Shown here in pieces: positions 17,573-29,940 of a stretch of 37,073 nt of DNA. Positions within the stretch are counted from its first letter, which is position 1; each line of letters starts with the position of its first letter. A model generated the notes under the pieces. The model searched no databases and was not told the origin of the DNA. It worked only from the letters and a program-made list of their open reading frames with translations. The stretch covers positions 1 to 37,073 of the forward strand of contig CANQRA010000007.1 of the NCBI GenBank assembly GCA_947626125.1, given 5' to 3'. A program made the position numbers and the translations under genes. This stretch comes from an uncultured Bacilli bacterium (GTDB lineage Bacteria; Bacillota_I; Bacilli_A; RF39; UBA660).

Positions 17573-20500
17573 TTAAGCTAATTCTTCTTCACTATCATTA
17601 GCTAAAAATTTTTCTTCTAATACTTCACTAGCGTCATCATCTAATAATTGTTTTTCTAGTTCCAGTTCAATATCACTATATTGTTTAGCTCCTGTACCAG
17701 CAGGAATTAATTTACCAATGATAACATTTTCTTTTAAACCTGCTAAGTAATCAACTTTACCACGCATCGCCGCATCAGTTAATACTCTCGTTGTTTCTTG
17801 GAATGATGCAGCAGATAAGAAGGAATCAGTTTCCAAAGATGACTTTGTAATACCAAGCATAATTGGATTACCTTTTGCTGGTACACCACCATTTAAGATA
17901 ACTGGTTTATTACCTTCCGCAAATTCCCTTAAGCTTACTGTTAAGCCTTCGACAAATTCTGTATCGCCAGCATCAATAATTCTTACCTTATTAATCATTC
18001 GTTTAACAATTATTTCGATGTGTTTATCATTAATATCAACACCTTGTAATTTATAAACATTTTGAATTTCTTTTAGAATATATTCTTGAGCCGTTAATGG
18101 ATTAGTTACCGCAAGTAATTCTTTAGGAGAAATAACACCTTCGGTAAGTTTGTCACCGGCTTTAACTTCATCACCAACTTCAACTCTTAACTTCATATTG
18201 TAGTTAGTTACGTGTTCTTTAACACCAGAAGCATTTTCAATCACAATAGTATGTTTACCATTAGATTCATTAATGCTAATAACTTTACCAGTGATTTCCG
18301 CAATTGTTGCTTTGAATTTAGGAATACGGGCTTCAAATAACTCTTCTACTCTTGGTAAACCTTGAGTGATATCATCTCCACCAGCAACACCACCGGTATG
18401 GAATGTACGCATGGTAAGTTGGGTACCAGGTTCCCCAATCGATTGAGCAGCCATAATACCAACAGCTTCTCCCGTTTCAACTAAGTTACCAGTTGCAAGG
18501 TTACGTCCATAACATTTTTGACATACACCATTTAAAGTCTTACAAGTTAGAACGCTTCTAATTTCAACCTTTTTAATTCCAGCTTTTTTAATCTTCGCCA
18601 CAATATTTTCGGTAATCATTTCGCCAGCTTCCAAAATAGTTTCTTTAGTTTCTGGATTAATGATTTTCTTTGAAGCATATCTACCTAGAATTCTTTCTTC
18701 TAATGATTCAATAACAGAACCGTCTTTATCATTTATTAAATCATAAACAACGACACCTTGCATTGAACCACAGTCATGCTCTTTAACAATAATATCTTGC
18801 GCAACATCAACAAGTCTTCTTGTTAAGTAACCTGAGTCAGCAGTACGTAAAGCAGTATCCGCAGAACCTTTTCTTGAACCATGGGTTGATAAGAAGAATT
18901 CGGATACGGATAACCCTTCCATAAAGCATGATGTAATCGGAATTTCTACCGTTGTTCCATCTGGCTTAGCCATTAAGCCACGCATACCAGCAAGTTGGGT
19001 AAAGTTAGAAATTTTACCACGAGCACCACTGTTCATCATCATGAATATTGGGTTCGTAAAGTTATCTTTCGCAATTTCCGCTAAAGCATCTTTAACTTTA
19101 TCGGTAGCTTCACTCCAAATTTGAATAACACCATTATATCTTTCAGCTTCCGTAATAAGACCTTTTTGATATTGTTTATTAATCTTATCAACACGGCCTT
19201 TAGCTTCTTTAATAATTTCTTCCTTAGCATCACTTCTAACTACATCTGCCGCTGATACAGTAATTCCCGCAATTGTGGAATATTTAAAACCTTGGTCTTT
19301 TAATTTATCTAGCATGACAGATGTTTCCGTCGTTTTATATCTTTTAAACACTTGGGCAATAATTTGTCCTAATGTTTTTTGGACAAATGGACTAACTAAA
19401 GGCATTGCTTTAATGGCTTCTTCTAAGTTTGTTCCCATCTCTAAGAAATATTTATTTGGGGTAATACCTTCAATATTTTCTTTGGTTCCTTCATTTAAAT
19501 ATGGGAATGAATCAGCAAGTATTTCATTAAATTTAATTTTGCCAACCGTTGTAACTAAATATTTATTTTGTTGTTCTTCGGTAAATAATTTATGTTTAAA
19601 TGATTTAACCGGAATGGCAATTCTTGTATGAAGATCAATTTCTCTCCTTTCATAAGCCATTAAAGCTTCATTACAATCTTTATAAGCTTTACCTTCATTT
19701 TTACCACCCGCTACTTCCATGGTTAAGTAACAATTACCTAAGACCATATCTTGGCTTGGGGTAACAATTGGTTTTCCATCTTTAGGGTTTAAAATATTAT
19801 TTGCCCCTAACATTAGAATTCTAGCTTCAGCTTTAGCTTCTTCTGATAAAGGAACGTGAACAGCCATTTGGTCACCATCGAAATCGGCATTAAATGCTGT
19901 ACAAACAAGAGGGTGTAAACGAATAGCTTTACCACCAACAAGTTTTGGTTCAAAGGCTTGAATACCAAGTCTATGTAGTGTTGGAGCTCTATTTAACATG
20001 ACAGGATATTCGGTAATAACATCTTCAACAACATCCCAGACACTCTCATCTCTTGCTTCAATTAATTTTTTAGCTCCTTTAATATTATGAGCTAGGCCTC
20101 TTTCTACTAAGCCATGAATAACATGTGGTTTAAATAATTCAATAGCCATCTCTTTTGGTAAACCACATTGATACATTTTAAGATTTGGTCCAACAACAAT
20201 AACGGAACGACCAGAGTAATCAACTCTTTTACCAAGTAAGTTTTGACGGAATCTTCCTTGTTTACCTTTTAACATACTAGATAAGCTCTTTAAAGGACGA
20301 TTAGATGCCGCCGTAATACTTCTTCCTCTTCTACCATTATCAAATAAGGAATCAACAGCTTCTTGAAGCATTCTCTTTTCATTTTGAACAATGATGGTAG
20401 GTGCTCCTAATTCTAATAATTTCTTTAAACGATTATTTCTATTAATAATTCTTCTATATAAATCATTTAAATCAGAAGTAGCAAATCTTCCGCCATCTAA

Positions 20501-21229
20501 TTGAATCATTGGTCTTAGTTCTGGCGGAATAACTGGTAAAACAGTTAAAACCATCCATTCCGGTTTATTTCCGGATTCTTGGAAAGAAACTAGAGCATCT
20601 AATCTTTTAACTAAACGCACTCTTTTTTGACTAGTGGCATTCTCTAATTCTTTTCTAACTTCTTCTACTTCTTTATCAATATCAACTCTTTTTAAAAGTT
20701 CTTGGATAGCTTCCGCACCCATACCAACTTTAAAAGTATTTCCATATTTTTCATAATAAGCACGGTATTCTTTATCGGATAATGTTTGCTTGGCTTCTAG
20801 AGGAACATTACCTGGGTCAATAACAACATAACTGACAAAATATAGAACTTCCTCTAAATCACGAGGGCTCATATCAAGTACTAACCCCATTTTAGATGGA
20901 ACGCCTTTAAAGAACCAGATGTGAGAGCAAGGTGCAGCAAGTTCGATATGTCCCATTCTTTCTCTTCTTACTTTAGAACGCGTAACTTCTACACCACATC
21001 TATCACAAACAACATTTTTATATCTTAGTCTTTTATATTTTCCACATGAACATTCAAAATCTTTGGTTGGTCCAAATATCTTTTCGCAGAATAAACCATC
21101 TCTTTCGGGTTTTAAAGTACGATAGTTTATTGTTTCGGGTTTTTTAACTTCGCCATAAGACCAACTACGAATCTTTTCTGGTGAGGCAATACTAATTTTT
21201 ATTCCTTTAAATTTACTTACGTCTATCAT
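17573..21229 (-). CDS. rpoC: DNA-directed RNA polymerase subunit beta'
   Basis: 1218 aa with [16 protein letters not shown], zinc ribbon [23 protein letters not shown]. Confidence 0.99.
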   Translation of the reverse strand: MIDVSKFKGIKISIASPEKIRSWSYGEVKKPETINYRTLKPERDGLFCEKIFGPTKDFECSCGKYKRLRYKNVVCDRCGVEVTRSKVRRERMGHIELAAPCSHIWFFKGVPSKMGLVLDMSPRDLEEVLYFVSYVVIDPGNVPLEAKQTLSDKEYRAYYEKYGNTFKVGMGAEAIQELLKRVDIDKEVEEVRKELENATSQKRVRLVKRLDALVSFQESGNKPEWMVLTVLPVIPPELRPMIQLDGGRFATSDLNDLYRRIINRNNRLKKLLELGAPTIIVQNEKRMLQEAVDSLFDNGRRGRSITAASNRPLKSLSSMLKGKQGRFRQNLLGKRVDYSGRSVIVVGPNLKMYQCGLPKEMAIELFKPHVIHGLVERGLAHNIKGAKKLIEARDESVWDVVEDVITEYPVMLNRAPTLHRLGIQAFEPKLVGGKAIRLHPLVCTAFNADFDGDQMAVHVPLSEEAKAEARILMLGANNILNPKDGKPIVTPSQDMVLGNCYLTMEVAGGKNEGKAYKDCNEALMAYERREIDLHTRIAIPVKSFKHKLFTEEQQNKYLVTTVGKIKFNEILADSFPYLNEGTKENIEGITPNKYFLEMGTNLEEAIKAMPLVSPFVQKTLGQIIAQVFKRYKTTETSVMLDKLKDQGFKYSTIAGITVSAADVVRSDAKEEIIKEAKGRVDKINKQYQKGLITEAERYNGVIQIWSEATDKVKDALAEIAKDNFTNPIFMMMNSGARGKISNFTQLAGMRGLMAKPDGTTVEIPITSCFMEGLSVSEFFLSTHGSRKGSADTALRTADSGYLTRRLVDVAQDIIVKEHDCGSMQGVVVYDLINDKDGSVIESLEERILGRYASKKIINPETKETILEAGEMITENIVAKIKKAGIKKVEIRSVLTCKTLNGVCQKCYGRNLATGNLVETGEAVGIMAAQSIGEPGTQLTMRTFHTGGVAGGDDITQGLPRVEELFEARIPKFKATIAEITGKVISINESNGKHTIVIENASGVKEHVTNYNMKLRVEVGDEVKAGDKLTEGVISPKELLAVTNPLTAQEYILKEIQNVYKLQGVDINDKHIEIIVKRMINKVRIIDAGDTEFVEGLTVSLREFAEGNKPVILNGGVPAKGNPIMLGITKSSLETDSFLSAASFQETTRVLTDAAMRGKVDYLAGLKENVIIGKLIPAGTGAKQYSDIELELEKQLLDDDASEVLEEKFLANDSEEELA

Positions 21230-21239
21230 TATTTACACC

Positions 21240-24200
21240 TCAATCCTCAATATCTTCTAAAGAGTCAGGAAATTCTAAGTCATCTAGAGAATCTTCTTCC
21301 TCTTCATCTATATCTTCTTCATAATCGTCAATATTATCTTCATTGGCTTCTTCAAAAGGTTCTTCGCCTTCACTTTGATTTGGTAATTCTATTTCTTCAA
21401 TTCTAAATGGTTCATCACCATCTTCATCTTCTTCTAAGTCTTTAAATTCTAATACATTATCATCATTATCAATAACTTGAACATCTAAACCTAAAGCTTG
21501 GAATTCTTTTACTAATACTCTAAATGATTCAGGAACACCAGCTTGATTTACAAGTTTTCCTTTAACTAAAGCTTCGTAAACTTTAACCCGACCAACAATA
21601 TCATCAGCTTTAACGGTTAAAATTTCTTGTAAAACATGGGCAGCACCATAAGCATATAAGGCCCAAACTTCCATTTCCCCGAATCTTTGACCACCAAATT
21701 GAGCTTTACCACCTAAAGGTTGTTGCGTAACAAGTGAATAAGGTCCGGTAGCTCTAGCATGTAATTTATCATCAACCATGTGGTGTAATTTAACCATGTA
21801 CATAACACCAACAGAAATTCTTTGATCAAAAGGTTCACCAGTACGTCCATTATAAAGGACTGTTTTTCCATCTGGGTCCATACCAGCTTCTGCCATCTCT
21901 TCTTGAATATCTTCCCAAGAAGCACTGTCAAATACTGGGGTTGCATAATGAACACCTAATTTTTTACCAGCCATACCTAAGTGTAATTCTAAGATTTGGC
22001 CAATGTTCATCCGCGATGGAACACCAAGTGGATTAAGCATAACATCAACTGGACGACCATCTGGTAAGTATGGCATATCTTCTTCTGGTAAGATAAGGGA
22101 AATAACACCTTTATTACCATGACGACCAGACATTTTATCACCAATTTGAATTTTTCTCTTTTGAATAATATAAACACGAATTACTTTAGAAACACCAGCA
22201 GGAAGTTCATCAGAATTTTCTTTTGTATAAACTTTTACATCATGAACGACACCACCAGCACCATGTTCAACTCTTAAAGAAGTATCTCTTACTTCTCTAG
22301 TCTTTTCACCAAAAATCGCATGTAATAATTTTTCTTCACTCGTAAGTTCTTGAACACCCTTTGGTGTAACTTTACCAACTAAGATATCGCCTTCTTTAAC
22401 TTCGGTACCAATTCTAACAATACCATCGGCATCTAAGTTTTTCCGAGCATCTTCCCCAACATTAGGTATATCTCTCGTAATTTCTTCTGGACCTAACTTA
22501 GTATCTCTACATTCAATATCATAGTGATCAATATGAAGTGATGTATAAACATCATCTTTAACTAATTTTTCATTTAAGATAACCGCATCTTCATAGTTAT
22601 AACCATTATAAGTCATGAAAGCAACTGTCATGTTTTTACCTAGGGCAAGTTCACCTTTCTCTGTTGAAGGTCCATCAGCAATAACTTGACCTTTAACTAC
22701 TTTATCACCTTTTTTAACAAGTGGATGATGGTTAATCGCACTAGAGGCATTGGAACGTTCAAAGTTAGCTAAATGATAGGTATCTGTGCCTTCTTTAACT
22801 TTAACGACAATTTTTAAGCCATCGGCATATTCTACTACACCATCAGCCTTACAAACGACAGTTGAACCAGAATCACGTGCGGCAATCCATTCAACACCAG
22901 TACCAACGATTGGTGCTTCACTAGTTAATAAAGGAACTGCTTGCCGTTGCATGTTAGAACCCATCAGTGTTCTATTCGCATCATCAAATTCTAGGAATGG
23001 AATACAACTTGTCGTAATAGATACAACTTGACTAGGTGCCACATCGACATAATCAACAAGTTCTTTTTTTACCATCACATTATCGCCATTATGACGAACA
23101 AGGATTTCATCTTCCACAATATTCATACCATCATCAAGTTTAACTGTGGCTTGACTTATATATAAATCTTGTTCTTCATCAGCTGTCATATAAGTTATTT
23201 CATCAATAACTTTACCATTCTCTACTTTTCGATATGGAGTCATAATAAACCCATATTCATTTATTTTTGCATAACCCGCTAAAGAAGTAATTAACCCAAT
23301 GTTTTGACCTTCTGGTGATTCAATCGGACAAATTCTTCCATAGTGGCTAGAGTTAACATCACGAACATCCATACCAGCACGTTCTCTTGATAACCCACCT
23401 GGCCCTAAACTAGATAAACGTCTTTTATCAGTAAGTTCGGCGATTGGGTTAATTTGGTCCATGAACTTCGACAATTGTGATGAACCAAAGAATTCTTTTA
23501 AAGCTGCGGTTACAGGACGAATATTAATTAAAGTTTTAGGGGTAATATTTTCTACTTCTTGGGTAGTCATTCTTTCCCTAATAACTCTTTCCATTCTTGA
23601 TACACCAGTTCTAAATTGATTTTGAATAAGTTCTCCTACTTGACGAACTCTTCTATTTCCTAAGTTATCTATTTCATCCGTATTACCAATATTATCATGT
23701 AAGTTTAAATAATAAGAAACGGCAGCATAAATATCTGGAATAGTAAGTCTTTTTTCATCCGTAGCTGGGTCATTACCTATAATTTTAATAACTTTACTAT
23801 CATCATTTTTATCATATACTAAAATTTCTTGAATTTTATTATAATCATCAAGTTCCATATTAGTCATAACTTCTTTAGTATGACTTGTTGCATAAAGTTC
23901 TTTTAATTTACTTAAAACCTCTTTATCAACGGTTGTACCTTTTTTAAAGATAACTGTACTACCATCTTTAATATTTTCGGCTAAAGTACATCCTAAAATT
24001 CTTTCGCATACATTTAATTTCTTATTAAATTTATAACGGCCAACTTTTGCTAAGTCATAACGGAATCTATCAAAGAATCTTGTTATTAATTGGTTCTTAG
24101 CACTATCCAGGGTTGTTGGTTCTCCGGGTCTTAGCTTTTCATATATTTCAATTAAAGCTTCATCCGTATTTTTTGTACTATCTTTCGCAATCGTGCTGGT

Positions 24201-24851
24201 TAAATATTCATTCTCGCCAAAAACACTAATAATGTCTTCATCACTTGACAACCCAATTGCTCTTAAGAAAGTTGTAACCGGAACTTTTCTTGTTCTATCA
24301 ATTCGGACATAAACGATATTTTTAGCATCTGTTTCGAATTCTAACCAAGTTCCTTTATTAGGTATAACTTCTCCCGAAATTATATGACGTCCATTTTTAT
24401 CTATTTCCTTTTTAAAATAAATAGATGGACTACGAACAAGTTGCGAAACAATAACTCTTTCGGCACCATTAATAATAAAGGTACCAGCCTCAGTCATTAA
24501 AGGCATATCACCAAGGAATATTTCTTGTTCTTTTACTTCCCCAGTTTCATGAATGTAAACTCTAGCTTCTACTTTTAATGGTGCAGCATAGTTTACCATT
24601 CTCTCTTTTGCTTCTTTAATAGAGTATCTTGGTGTTTCAAAGGAATAATCCCCAAATTCTAGCGAAATATTACCCGTAAATGATTCCACAGGAAATAAGT
24701 CATCAAAAACTTCTTTAATTCCCTTTTCTAAGAATTCTTGATAACTTTTCTTTTGAATCTCCAATAAATCAGCAAGTTCTAGCGTATTTTTAGATTTTGC
24801 AAAGCTTCTTCTCTCTCGATAATTACCAAATTTTAAGGTCTTATAAGCCAC
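21240..24851 (-). CDS. rpoB: DNA-directed RNA polymerase subunit beta
   Basis: RpoB signatures ([52 protein letters not shown]). RBS AGGGGTGAT suggests GTG start at 24851 ([17 protein letters not shown]). Confidence 0.98.
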   Translation of the reverse strand: MAYKTLKFGNYRERRSFAKSKNTLELADLLEIQKKSYQEFLEKGIKEVFDDLFPVESFTGNISLEFGDYSFETPRYSIKEAKERMVNYAAPLKVEARVYIHETGEVKEQEIFLGDMPLMTEAGTFIINGAERVIVSQLVRSPSIYFKKEIDKNGRHIISGEVIPNKGTWLEFETDAKNIVYVRIDRTRKVPVTTFLRAIGLSSDEDIISVFGENEYLTSTIAKDSTKNTDEALIEIYEKLRPGEPTTLDSAKNQLITRFFDRFRYDLAKVGRYKFNKKLNVCERILGCTLAENIKDGSTVIFKKGTTVDKEVLSKLKELYATSHTKEVMTNMELDDYNKIQEILVYDKNDDSKVIKIIGNDPATDEKRLTIPDIYAAVSYYLNLHDNIGNTDEIDNLGNRRVRQVGELIQNQFRTGVSRMERVIRERMTTQEVENITPKTLINIRPVTAALKEFFGSSQLSKFMDQINPIAELTDKRRLSSLGPGGLSRERAGMDVRDVNSSHYGRICPIESPEGQNIGLITSLAGYAKINEYGFIMTPYRKVENGKVIDEITYMTADEEQDLYISQATVKLDDGMNIVEDEILVRHNGDNVMVKKELVDYVDVAPSQVVSITTSCIPFLEFDDANRTLMGSNMQRQAVPLLTSEAPIVGTGVEWIAARDSGSTVVCKADGVVEYADGLKIVVKVKEGTDTYHLANFERSNASSAINHHPLVKKGDKVVKGQVIADGPSTEKGELALGKNMTVAFMTYNGYNYEDAVILNEKLVKDDVYTSLHIDHYDIECRDTKLGPEEITRDIPNVGEDARKNLDADGIVRIGTEVKEGDILVGKVTPKGVQELTSEEKLLHAIFGEKTREVRDTSLRVEHGAGGVVHDVKVYTKENSDELPAGVSKVIRVYIIQKRKIQIGDKMSGRHGNKGVISLILPEEDMPYLPDGRPVDVMLNPLGVPSRMNIGQILELHLGMAGKKLGVHYATPVFDSASWEDIQEEMAEAGMDPDGKTVLYNGRTGEPFDQRISVGVMYMVKLHHMVDDKLHARATGPYSLVTQQPLGGKAQFGGQRFGEMEVWALYAYGAAHVLQEILTVKADDIVGRVKVYEALVKGKLVNQAGVPESFRVLVKEFQALGLDVQVIDNDDNVLEFKDLEEDEDGDEPFRIEEIELPNQSEGEEPFEEANEDNIDDYEEDIDEEEEDSLDDLEFPDSLEDIED

Positions 24852-24936
24852 GATATCACCCCTATACATAGATTAAAAATTTGAAAAATATAAATACGTC
24901 GCCAATATAAAATTCTAACAGATACCAAAGTTAAAG

Positions 24937-25530
24937 TCAATAACTTTTGCAAGAAATTATCCAAAAACCTTTACTTTGTTCTATTTTTTGACATTCGCAT
25001 ACACTTTCCAATTCTTTTTTTACACTTTTAGCACCTTTATCCTTGGAAATAACAAACCATAATTCCCCATCTTTATTTAATCTTTCTAAGCCACCCTTTA
25101 AAAAAGCCAATAAAACATCTTTCCCAGCATGCGTCGGAGGATTAGAAATAATTAAATCATATTTACTCGATACTTCACTATAAACATCACTAACAAAAGC
25201 CTTGGCATCTACATCATTTTCTAAAATATTCATCTCACATAAATGCACCGCTCTTTTATTGACATCTACCATATCGACATGTTTACCCATTATTTTACTT
25301 AAGGTAATACCAATAAAACCATAACCACACCCAATATCCAAAATACTATTTATGTCTTTTTTATTAAATGCTAAAAAAGTTTTAACTAAAAATAAACTAG
25401 CAAAATCTATCTTATTCTTAGAAAAAACTCCATTATCACTGGCGAACACAAAATTATATGCACCCAAAGAAAAATTTATACGACGTATTTCACTTTTTAA
25501 ATTTTCATTATTTGTAAAATAGTGTTCCAA
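24937..25530 (-). CDS. Class I SAM-dependent methyltransferase, RsmC/YbxB-like
   Basis: DIGCGYGFIGITLSK and NPPTHAGK motifs; directly upstream of rpoB, as ybxB is in Bacillus. Confidence 0.88.
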   Translation of the reverse strand: MEHYFTNNENLKSEIRRINFSLGAYNFVFASDNGVFSKNKIDFASLFLVKTFLAFNKKDINSILDIGCGYGFIGITLSKIMGKHVDMVDVNKRAVHLCEMNILENDVDAKAFVSDVYSEVSSKYDLIISNPPTHAGKDVLLAFLKGGLERLNKDGELWFVISKDKGAKSVKKELESVCECQKIEQSKGFWIISCKSY

Positions 25531-25562
25531 ATATTGTTCCCCGTTTCTTTTAGATATACTTT

Positions 25563-25592
25563 AGTATAACATAAAAAACAAACAAAAAACAA
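25563..25592 (-). promoter_or_regulatory. Candidate promoter for the methyltransferase-rpoB-rpoC unit
   Basis: Minus strand TTGTTT-N18-TATACT. Confidence 0.45.
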
Positions 25593-25617
25593 GTGCTTTT
25601 CTTGAATTTTTACGAAC

Positions 25618-25642
25618 AAAAAAAGCTAGCCGTAGCTAACCT
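25618..25642 (-). terminator. Terminator downstream of hup
   Basis: Minus strand GGTTAGCTACGGCTAGCTTTTTTTG. Confidence 0.7.
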
Positions 25643-25661
25643 TTATTTCCAACATTACTTA

Positions 25662-25934
25662 TTAATTTAAAGCTTCTTTTAATTTGCTTCCAGCTTTAAA
25701 TGAAGCAACAGTCTTTGCAGGAATTTTAAGTGGTTCTTTTGTAAGAGGATTAATTCCTTCTCTAGCAGCTCTTTTTTTAGCGCTAAAAGTACCAAATCCT
25801 ACAAAAGTAACTTTTCCTTCTTTTTTAAGACCTTTAGTAATTCCTTCAAATACTGCATCTACAGCACGAGAAGCAGCAGCTTTAGAAATACCAGCTTCTT
25901 CAGCAACCATTTCAACTATTTCTTGTTTAGACAT
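25662..25934 (-). CDS. hup: DNA-binding protein HU
   Basis: 90 aa; MSKQEIVEMVAEEAGISKAAASRAVDAVF...FVGFGTFSAKKRAAREGINPLTKEPLKIPA. Confidence 0.97.
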   Translation of the reverse strand: MSKQEIVEMVAEEAGISKAAASRAVDAVFEGITKGLKKEGKVTFVGFGTFSAKKRAAREGINPLTKEPLKIPAKTVASFKAGSKLKEALN

Positions 25935-26084
25935 GTTTCTTACCTCCTCAAATTTTAAACATAATCTTGCTTGGACGTATTGTCCTCACATAATAAGAGT
26001 ATCAAAAAATGTCCGTAAAATCAATAAGAAATTCACTATAAATAGCATTTTTTCGCATTTTTGGCTATTTTTGACACATTTATT

Positions 26085-27563
26085 TTATAAAACAATGGCA
26101 ATTAAGTTATTAGAACCTTTATTTACTATCTTAGTCACAGTGTTCGAAAGTTTAAATCTCGTATTATCCGGCATCATATTTAACTTAGCTTGAATACCTT
26201 CTTGGACAATAACTTCTAAGCTTCTCCCAAAGATTTCACTTTTCCAAATACTTGATGGATCTGTTTCATAATCTTTCATTAAATAATTGATTAATTCTTT
26301 ACTTTGAATTTCACTTCCAATGATTGGTTCAAAAGTACTTTCCACATCTACTTTAAGCAAATGAATACTTGAGGCTAAAGCTTTTAATTTAACCCCATAA
26401 CGATTTCCTTGTTTAACTATTTCTGGTGTTTCTAATTTCATATCTTTCAAAGTTGGATAAACAATGCCATAACCAGTTGTTTTCGCTTGTTTCAAAGCAC
26501 TTCTTATTAAATCGGTTTCTTCTTTACTTTCTTTATAAGTTGCAAATATTTTTAAAAGTCCCGCTTTCGTAGTAGCACTTTCCCCCATTAATGATTTTAA
26601 AGTTTCATCATATAACTCATTTGGACTTTCCAAAGTAATCGTTATTGTTCCGGATGCCGTATCAAGTTCACTTATATAAGATTTCGAAATATAAGGACTA
26701 TCTTCAAAATGACTAATTATATAATCAACATCTTTAACTTTATTAACACTTATAACACTTTCTTTAATTTTTTCTAAATAATGCATTTTAATTTCATTAT
26801 TCATTGGTAAAACATGAACCCATTCAGGCATATTAACTAAAATATCCATAACTGGGAATTCATATAAAGCATTTTTTAAAATGTTCATAATTTCTTTTTC
26901 ATTCATGGCTTCCACATTAATTGGCATAACTGGTACATCATAAGCATCACTTAAACTTCTGGATAGTTCCACCGTTTCTGTATTAGTTGGGTGAATTGTA
27001 TTTAAAATAACGATAAATGGTTTTCCAATATCTTTTAATTCTCCCACAATTTTTTCTTCGGCTTCCACATAACTATCTCTTTTAATTTCGCCAAAAGAAC
27101 CATCTGAGGTTACCACAATACCAATGGTAGAATGGTCTTTAATAACTTTTTGGGTTCCCACTTCAGCGGCTTCAATAAAAGGTATAGCATCCGGAAACCA
27201 TGGCGTTTTAACCATTCTAGGATTCCCATCTTCATCTTCATAGCCATTAGAACCTGGGATAACATAACCTACACAATCAACAAGTTTAATGTTGGTTTCA
27301 AAGTTTTCCACTTTTATAGTTGCCCCATTCGATGGAACAAACTTGGGCTCTGTCGTCATAATTGTCTTACCCTCAGCACTTTGTGGAATTTCATCTAAAC
27401 ACTTTTTCTTGTCAAAATCATCTGTAATATTAGGCACAACTAAATTTTCAATAAATCTTTTAATAAATGTCGACTTACCTGAACGAACAGCCCCAACTAC
27501 ACCTAAATAAATTTCCCCATTACCTCTTTTTGCAATCGAAGATATTATATTTTCTTTTTCCAT
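26085..27563 (-). CDS. spoIVA: Stage IV sporulation protein A
   Basis: 492 aa from the RBS-preceded ATG (AGGAGAGAAGTTATG): MEKENIISSIAKRGNGEIYLGVVGAVRSGKSTFIKRFIENLVVPNI; P-loop and C-terminus SpoIVA-like; adjacent to hup. Confidence 0.95.
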   Translation of the reverse strand: MEKENIISSIAKRGNGEIYLGVVGAVRSGKSTFIKRFIENLVVPNITDDFDKKKCLDEIPQSAEGKTIMTTEPKFVPSNGATIKVENFETNIKLVDCVGYVIPGSNGYEDEDGNPRMVKTPWFPDAIPFIEAAEVGTQKVIKDHSTIGIVVTSDGSFGEIKRDSYVEAEEKIVGELKDIGKPFIVILNTIHPTNTETVELSRSLSDAYDVPVMPINVEAMNEKEIMNILKNALYEFPVMDILVNMPEWVHVLPMNNEIKMHYLEKIKESVISVNKVKDVDYIISHFEDSPYISKSYISELDTASGTITITLESPNELYDETLKSLMGESATTKAGLLKIFATYKESKEETDLIRSALKQAKTTGYGIVYPTLKDMKLETPEIVKQGNRYGVKLKALASSIHLLKVDVESTFEPIIGSEIQSKELINYLMKDYETDPSSIWKSEIFGRSLEVIVQEGIQAKLNMMPDNTRFKLSNTVTKIVNKGSNNLIAIVL

Positions 27564-27616
27564 AACTTCTCTCCTTTTTCTACTTAATGCTATGACTACA
27601 TTTAAAACTTTATGCC

Positions 27617-27661
27617 AAAAAAAGACTGAATAGAAATTATTCATTCTACTCAGCCTTCTTT
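27617..27661 (-). terminator. Terminator-like hairpin between the 27856 gene and spoIVA
   Basis: Minus strand AAAGAAGGCTGAGTAGAATGAATAATTTCTATTCAGTCTTTTTTT. Confidence 0.65.
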
Positions 27662-27855
27662 GTCGTTTGCATTTTAATAATCGAATTTTAGATTTGTTGC
27701 GTATATCTTTTATGACATATTTGAAAAGTCATAATCGTTTTTAAAGAAAGTGTCGTATATTTTTGTCTTATAATTTATCTTCATAGTATTCCAATTTTTA
27801 AAAAATTTATTTTTAAGCTGCATAAGTTTATTTAAAGGTTATAGTTTGTCGTTTA

Positions 27856-28701
27856 TTAATCATAATATAGGTGTATGCCTGACATTCCATCATATTTTTG
27901 AGATGTTTCAAATGGATAATCAAATATACTACCTAAACCACCAAGGCTCATAGTATAATTTTGGGATTCTTCTAATGATACATTGGTAACTGCATGTTCA
28001 TATGCCCCATATATATATGTATAATTTTTTGTTGGGGTAACGTCGCAATCAATGGTCATTACTAAGCTATCTAAATCGGCATTATTAACAACATTCATTG
28101 AAATACCAAAGCCATTAAAATTAAAGCGTTTAATATTTGTGCCATTCCATGCGTAATCAATAAAGGTAAATTCGCCATTTTCTGAATAAATTTGCTTACC
28201 TTGTTGAGAACCATTTCGAATGTCGCCACCATCAACGCGAATACCAATCACATCAAAAGACCTGACTGACGGGATACCTTTCCAACGAGATGAAAATGTT
28301 ACATAATTCCAATAAGAACCACCAGCAACAGTTAAAGAAATACTTTTATGAATTGTTTCAAAAGACGTGCTATCAGTATCTAAAATAGGCATAACATTAC
28401 TTTCAAAGGCTTCCTCAGTTATTTCTTTTTCCGTCGTTAATTTTAATTTAGCATTATATACTGTTTCAATATATTTTGTATTACTCATGACATTACTATA
28501 ATCTAAGCTTTTAAGTTTATTATAATTTTCTTCGGTCATTGTCATGATATATTCATAAGGTTTAACTTTCAAAAAATTATCATATTCTTCTTGGCTTATT
28601 TCAATGCCATTAATATTAGTAATATATGTCTCAGCATAAGTATAAATTGGCATAACTAATAAAATAAACAATGCAACAAAAATAAACTTCACATTCTTCA
28701 A
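27856..28701 (-). CDS. Secreted hypothetical protein
   Basis: Clear signal peptide (MKNVKFIFVALFILLVMPIYTYA). Confidence 0.75.
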   Translation of the reverse strand: MKNVKFIFVALFILLVMPIYTYAETYITNINGIEISQEEYDNFLKVKPYEYIMTMTEENYNKLKSLDYSNVMSNTKYIETVYNAKLKLTTEKEITEEAFESNVMPILDTDSTSFETIHKSISLTVAGGSYWNYVTFSSRWKGIPSVRSFDVIGIRVDGGDIRNGSQQGKQIYSENGEFTFIDYAWNGTNIKRFNFNGFGISMNVVNNADLDSLVMTIDCDVTPTKNYTYIYGAYEHAVTNVSLEESQNYTMSLGGLGSIFDYPFETSQKYDGMSGIHLYYD

Positions 28702-28774
28702 ACCCTTTTACTCCTTTCCACGTTCTATTTTAAACTTTTTTGTCGAATTTTCGCAACCTATTTTACGGCGAAAT

Positions 28775-28801
28775 AAAAATTCTCGCCAAAAGAGAATTTT
28801 T
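28775..28801 (-). terminator. Terminator overlapping the stop codon of the XRE sensor gene
   Basis: AAAAATTCTC / GAGAATTTTT arms with T-rich tail on minus. Confidence 0.65.
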
Positions 28802-29918
28802 AATCACCATATAAATCATCTAAAATATTTTCGTGTAGTACTTTTAAAGCCTCATCATAGCCTTTACAACTACCCACAACACATTCAAGAACTTTATCAT
28901 CTACAATACTGTATTTATAATTTTCTTTTTCAATATTGTTTTTATCAAAAATTATAACTTCCAGAATTGGACCGTCAAAATAATATGTATAACGGTAATT
29001 ATAATTTTTATCTTCATATCTATAACTTAAATTATTTGAATTATAGTAATAAAGTATTTCAATATTTTTGGTTTGCTTGATTAAGATGTTGTTTTCTAAA
29101 TAAGTAAAATTCAATTTAGTTAATTTATCTTTGATATCATCTCGGGTTAAAGTATTATTTTTTGATATTAATTCTTCCTCATAAACTTTATTATTAGAAA
29201 AATCTAATTTAAAATTTAGTTTCGATTCATATTCTTCCACATTATTTTTGATATCCACAATAGTTACTTTAATATATAAATTATCAAAATATGCGGATAA
29301 ATCATCTATTTTAATATAAGCCTGATAATCAGAAAAATTAATTCCATTTAAATTGGAAGCCGTATATACTATTTTTTCTTTATTATCATCTTTAATGTAA
29401 ATATCTACCGAAATAGTGTCAGAAGATTTCATTTGTCTCCCTTTTACTCTTACATTATTAAGAACAAATTTATCTTTTATCCTCGTTTCAACATATATGC
29501 CCTCAACAGCTAAATTATCATTTTCAGCATAAGCTCTATACACCTTAAACCGATTATATGACCTCGTAAATATCATGACGACTACTAACAAAACAGCAAT
29601 TACTAAGAGAATTATAAAAGCAATTTTGATGATTTTGGCCTTTCTCTTATTCGTCTCATTAAATTCATCCATTATTTCGCTAATGATTTTCTCATCAACA
29701 TGTTCATCTTCTAATCTTATTTTTAAGAGTTTTTGAAAAGATACATTAAACAATGTACTAATCTTATAAATCATATCAATTGTTGGTAAATTAGTACCTG
29801 TCTCCCATTTCGATATAGCTTTATCACTAATATTTAGTTTATCTGCTAAATCTTTTTGCGTCCAACCCTTTTCTTCTCTTAACCTATTAATCATCATTCC
29901 AATATTCTTTTCATTCAT
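28800..29918 (-). CDS. XRE-family regulator with TM and extracytoplasmic domain
   Basis: IGMMINRLREEKGWTQKDLADKLNISDKAISKWETGTNLPTIDMIYKIS HTH followed by TM IIKIAFIILLVIAVLLVVVMIF. Confidence 0.9.
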   Translation of the reverse strand: MNEKNIGMMINRLREEKGWTQKDLADKLNISDKAISKWETGTNLPTIDMIYKISTLFNVSFQKLLKIRLEDEHVDEKIISEIMDEFNETNKRKAKIIKIAFIILLVIAVLLVVVMIFTRSYNRFKVYRAYAENDNLAVEGIYVETRIKDKFVLNNVRVKGRQMKSSDTISVDIYIKDDNKEKIVYTASNLNGINFSDYQAYIKIDDLSAYFDNLYIKVTIVDIKNNVEEYESKLNFKLDFSNNKVYEEELISKNNTLTRDDIKDKLTKLNFTYLENNILIKQTKNIEILYYYNSNNLSYRYEDKNYNYRYTYYFDGPILEVIIFDKNNIEKENYKYSIVDDKVLECVVGSCKGYDEALKVLHENILDDLYGD

Positions 29919-29940
29919 ATGTACCACTTCCTAAATTTTA

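Noticed and set aside
21713-21955. 80-aa minus ORF inside rpoB
   Set aside because: Same-strand out-of-frame ORF within a conserved core gene.
25684-26193. 169-aa plus ORF
   Set aside because: Antisense to hup and the end of spoIVA.
27564-27616. SigmaE-type promoter for spoIVA (TTTCTATT-N14-CATAAAGT)
   Set aside because: The match to the sigmaE consensus is only partial and overlaps the terminator hairpin; not strong enough to annotate.
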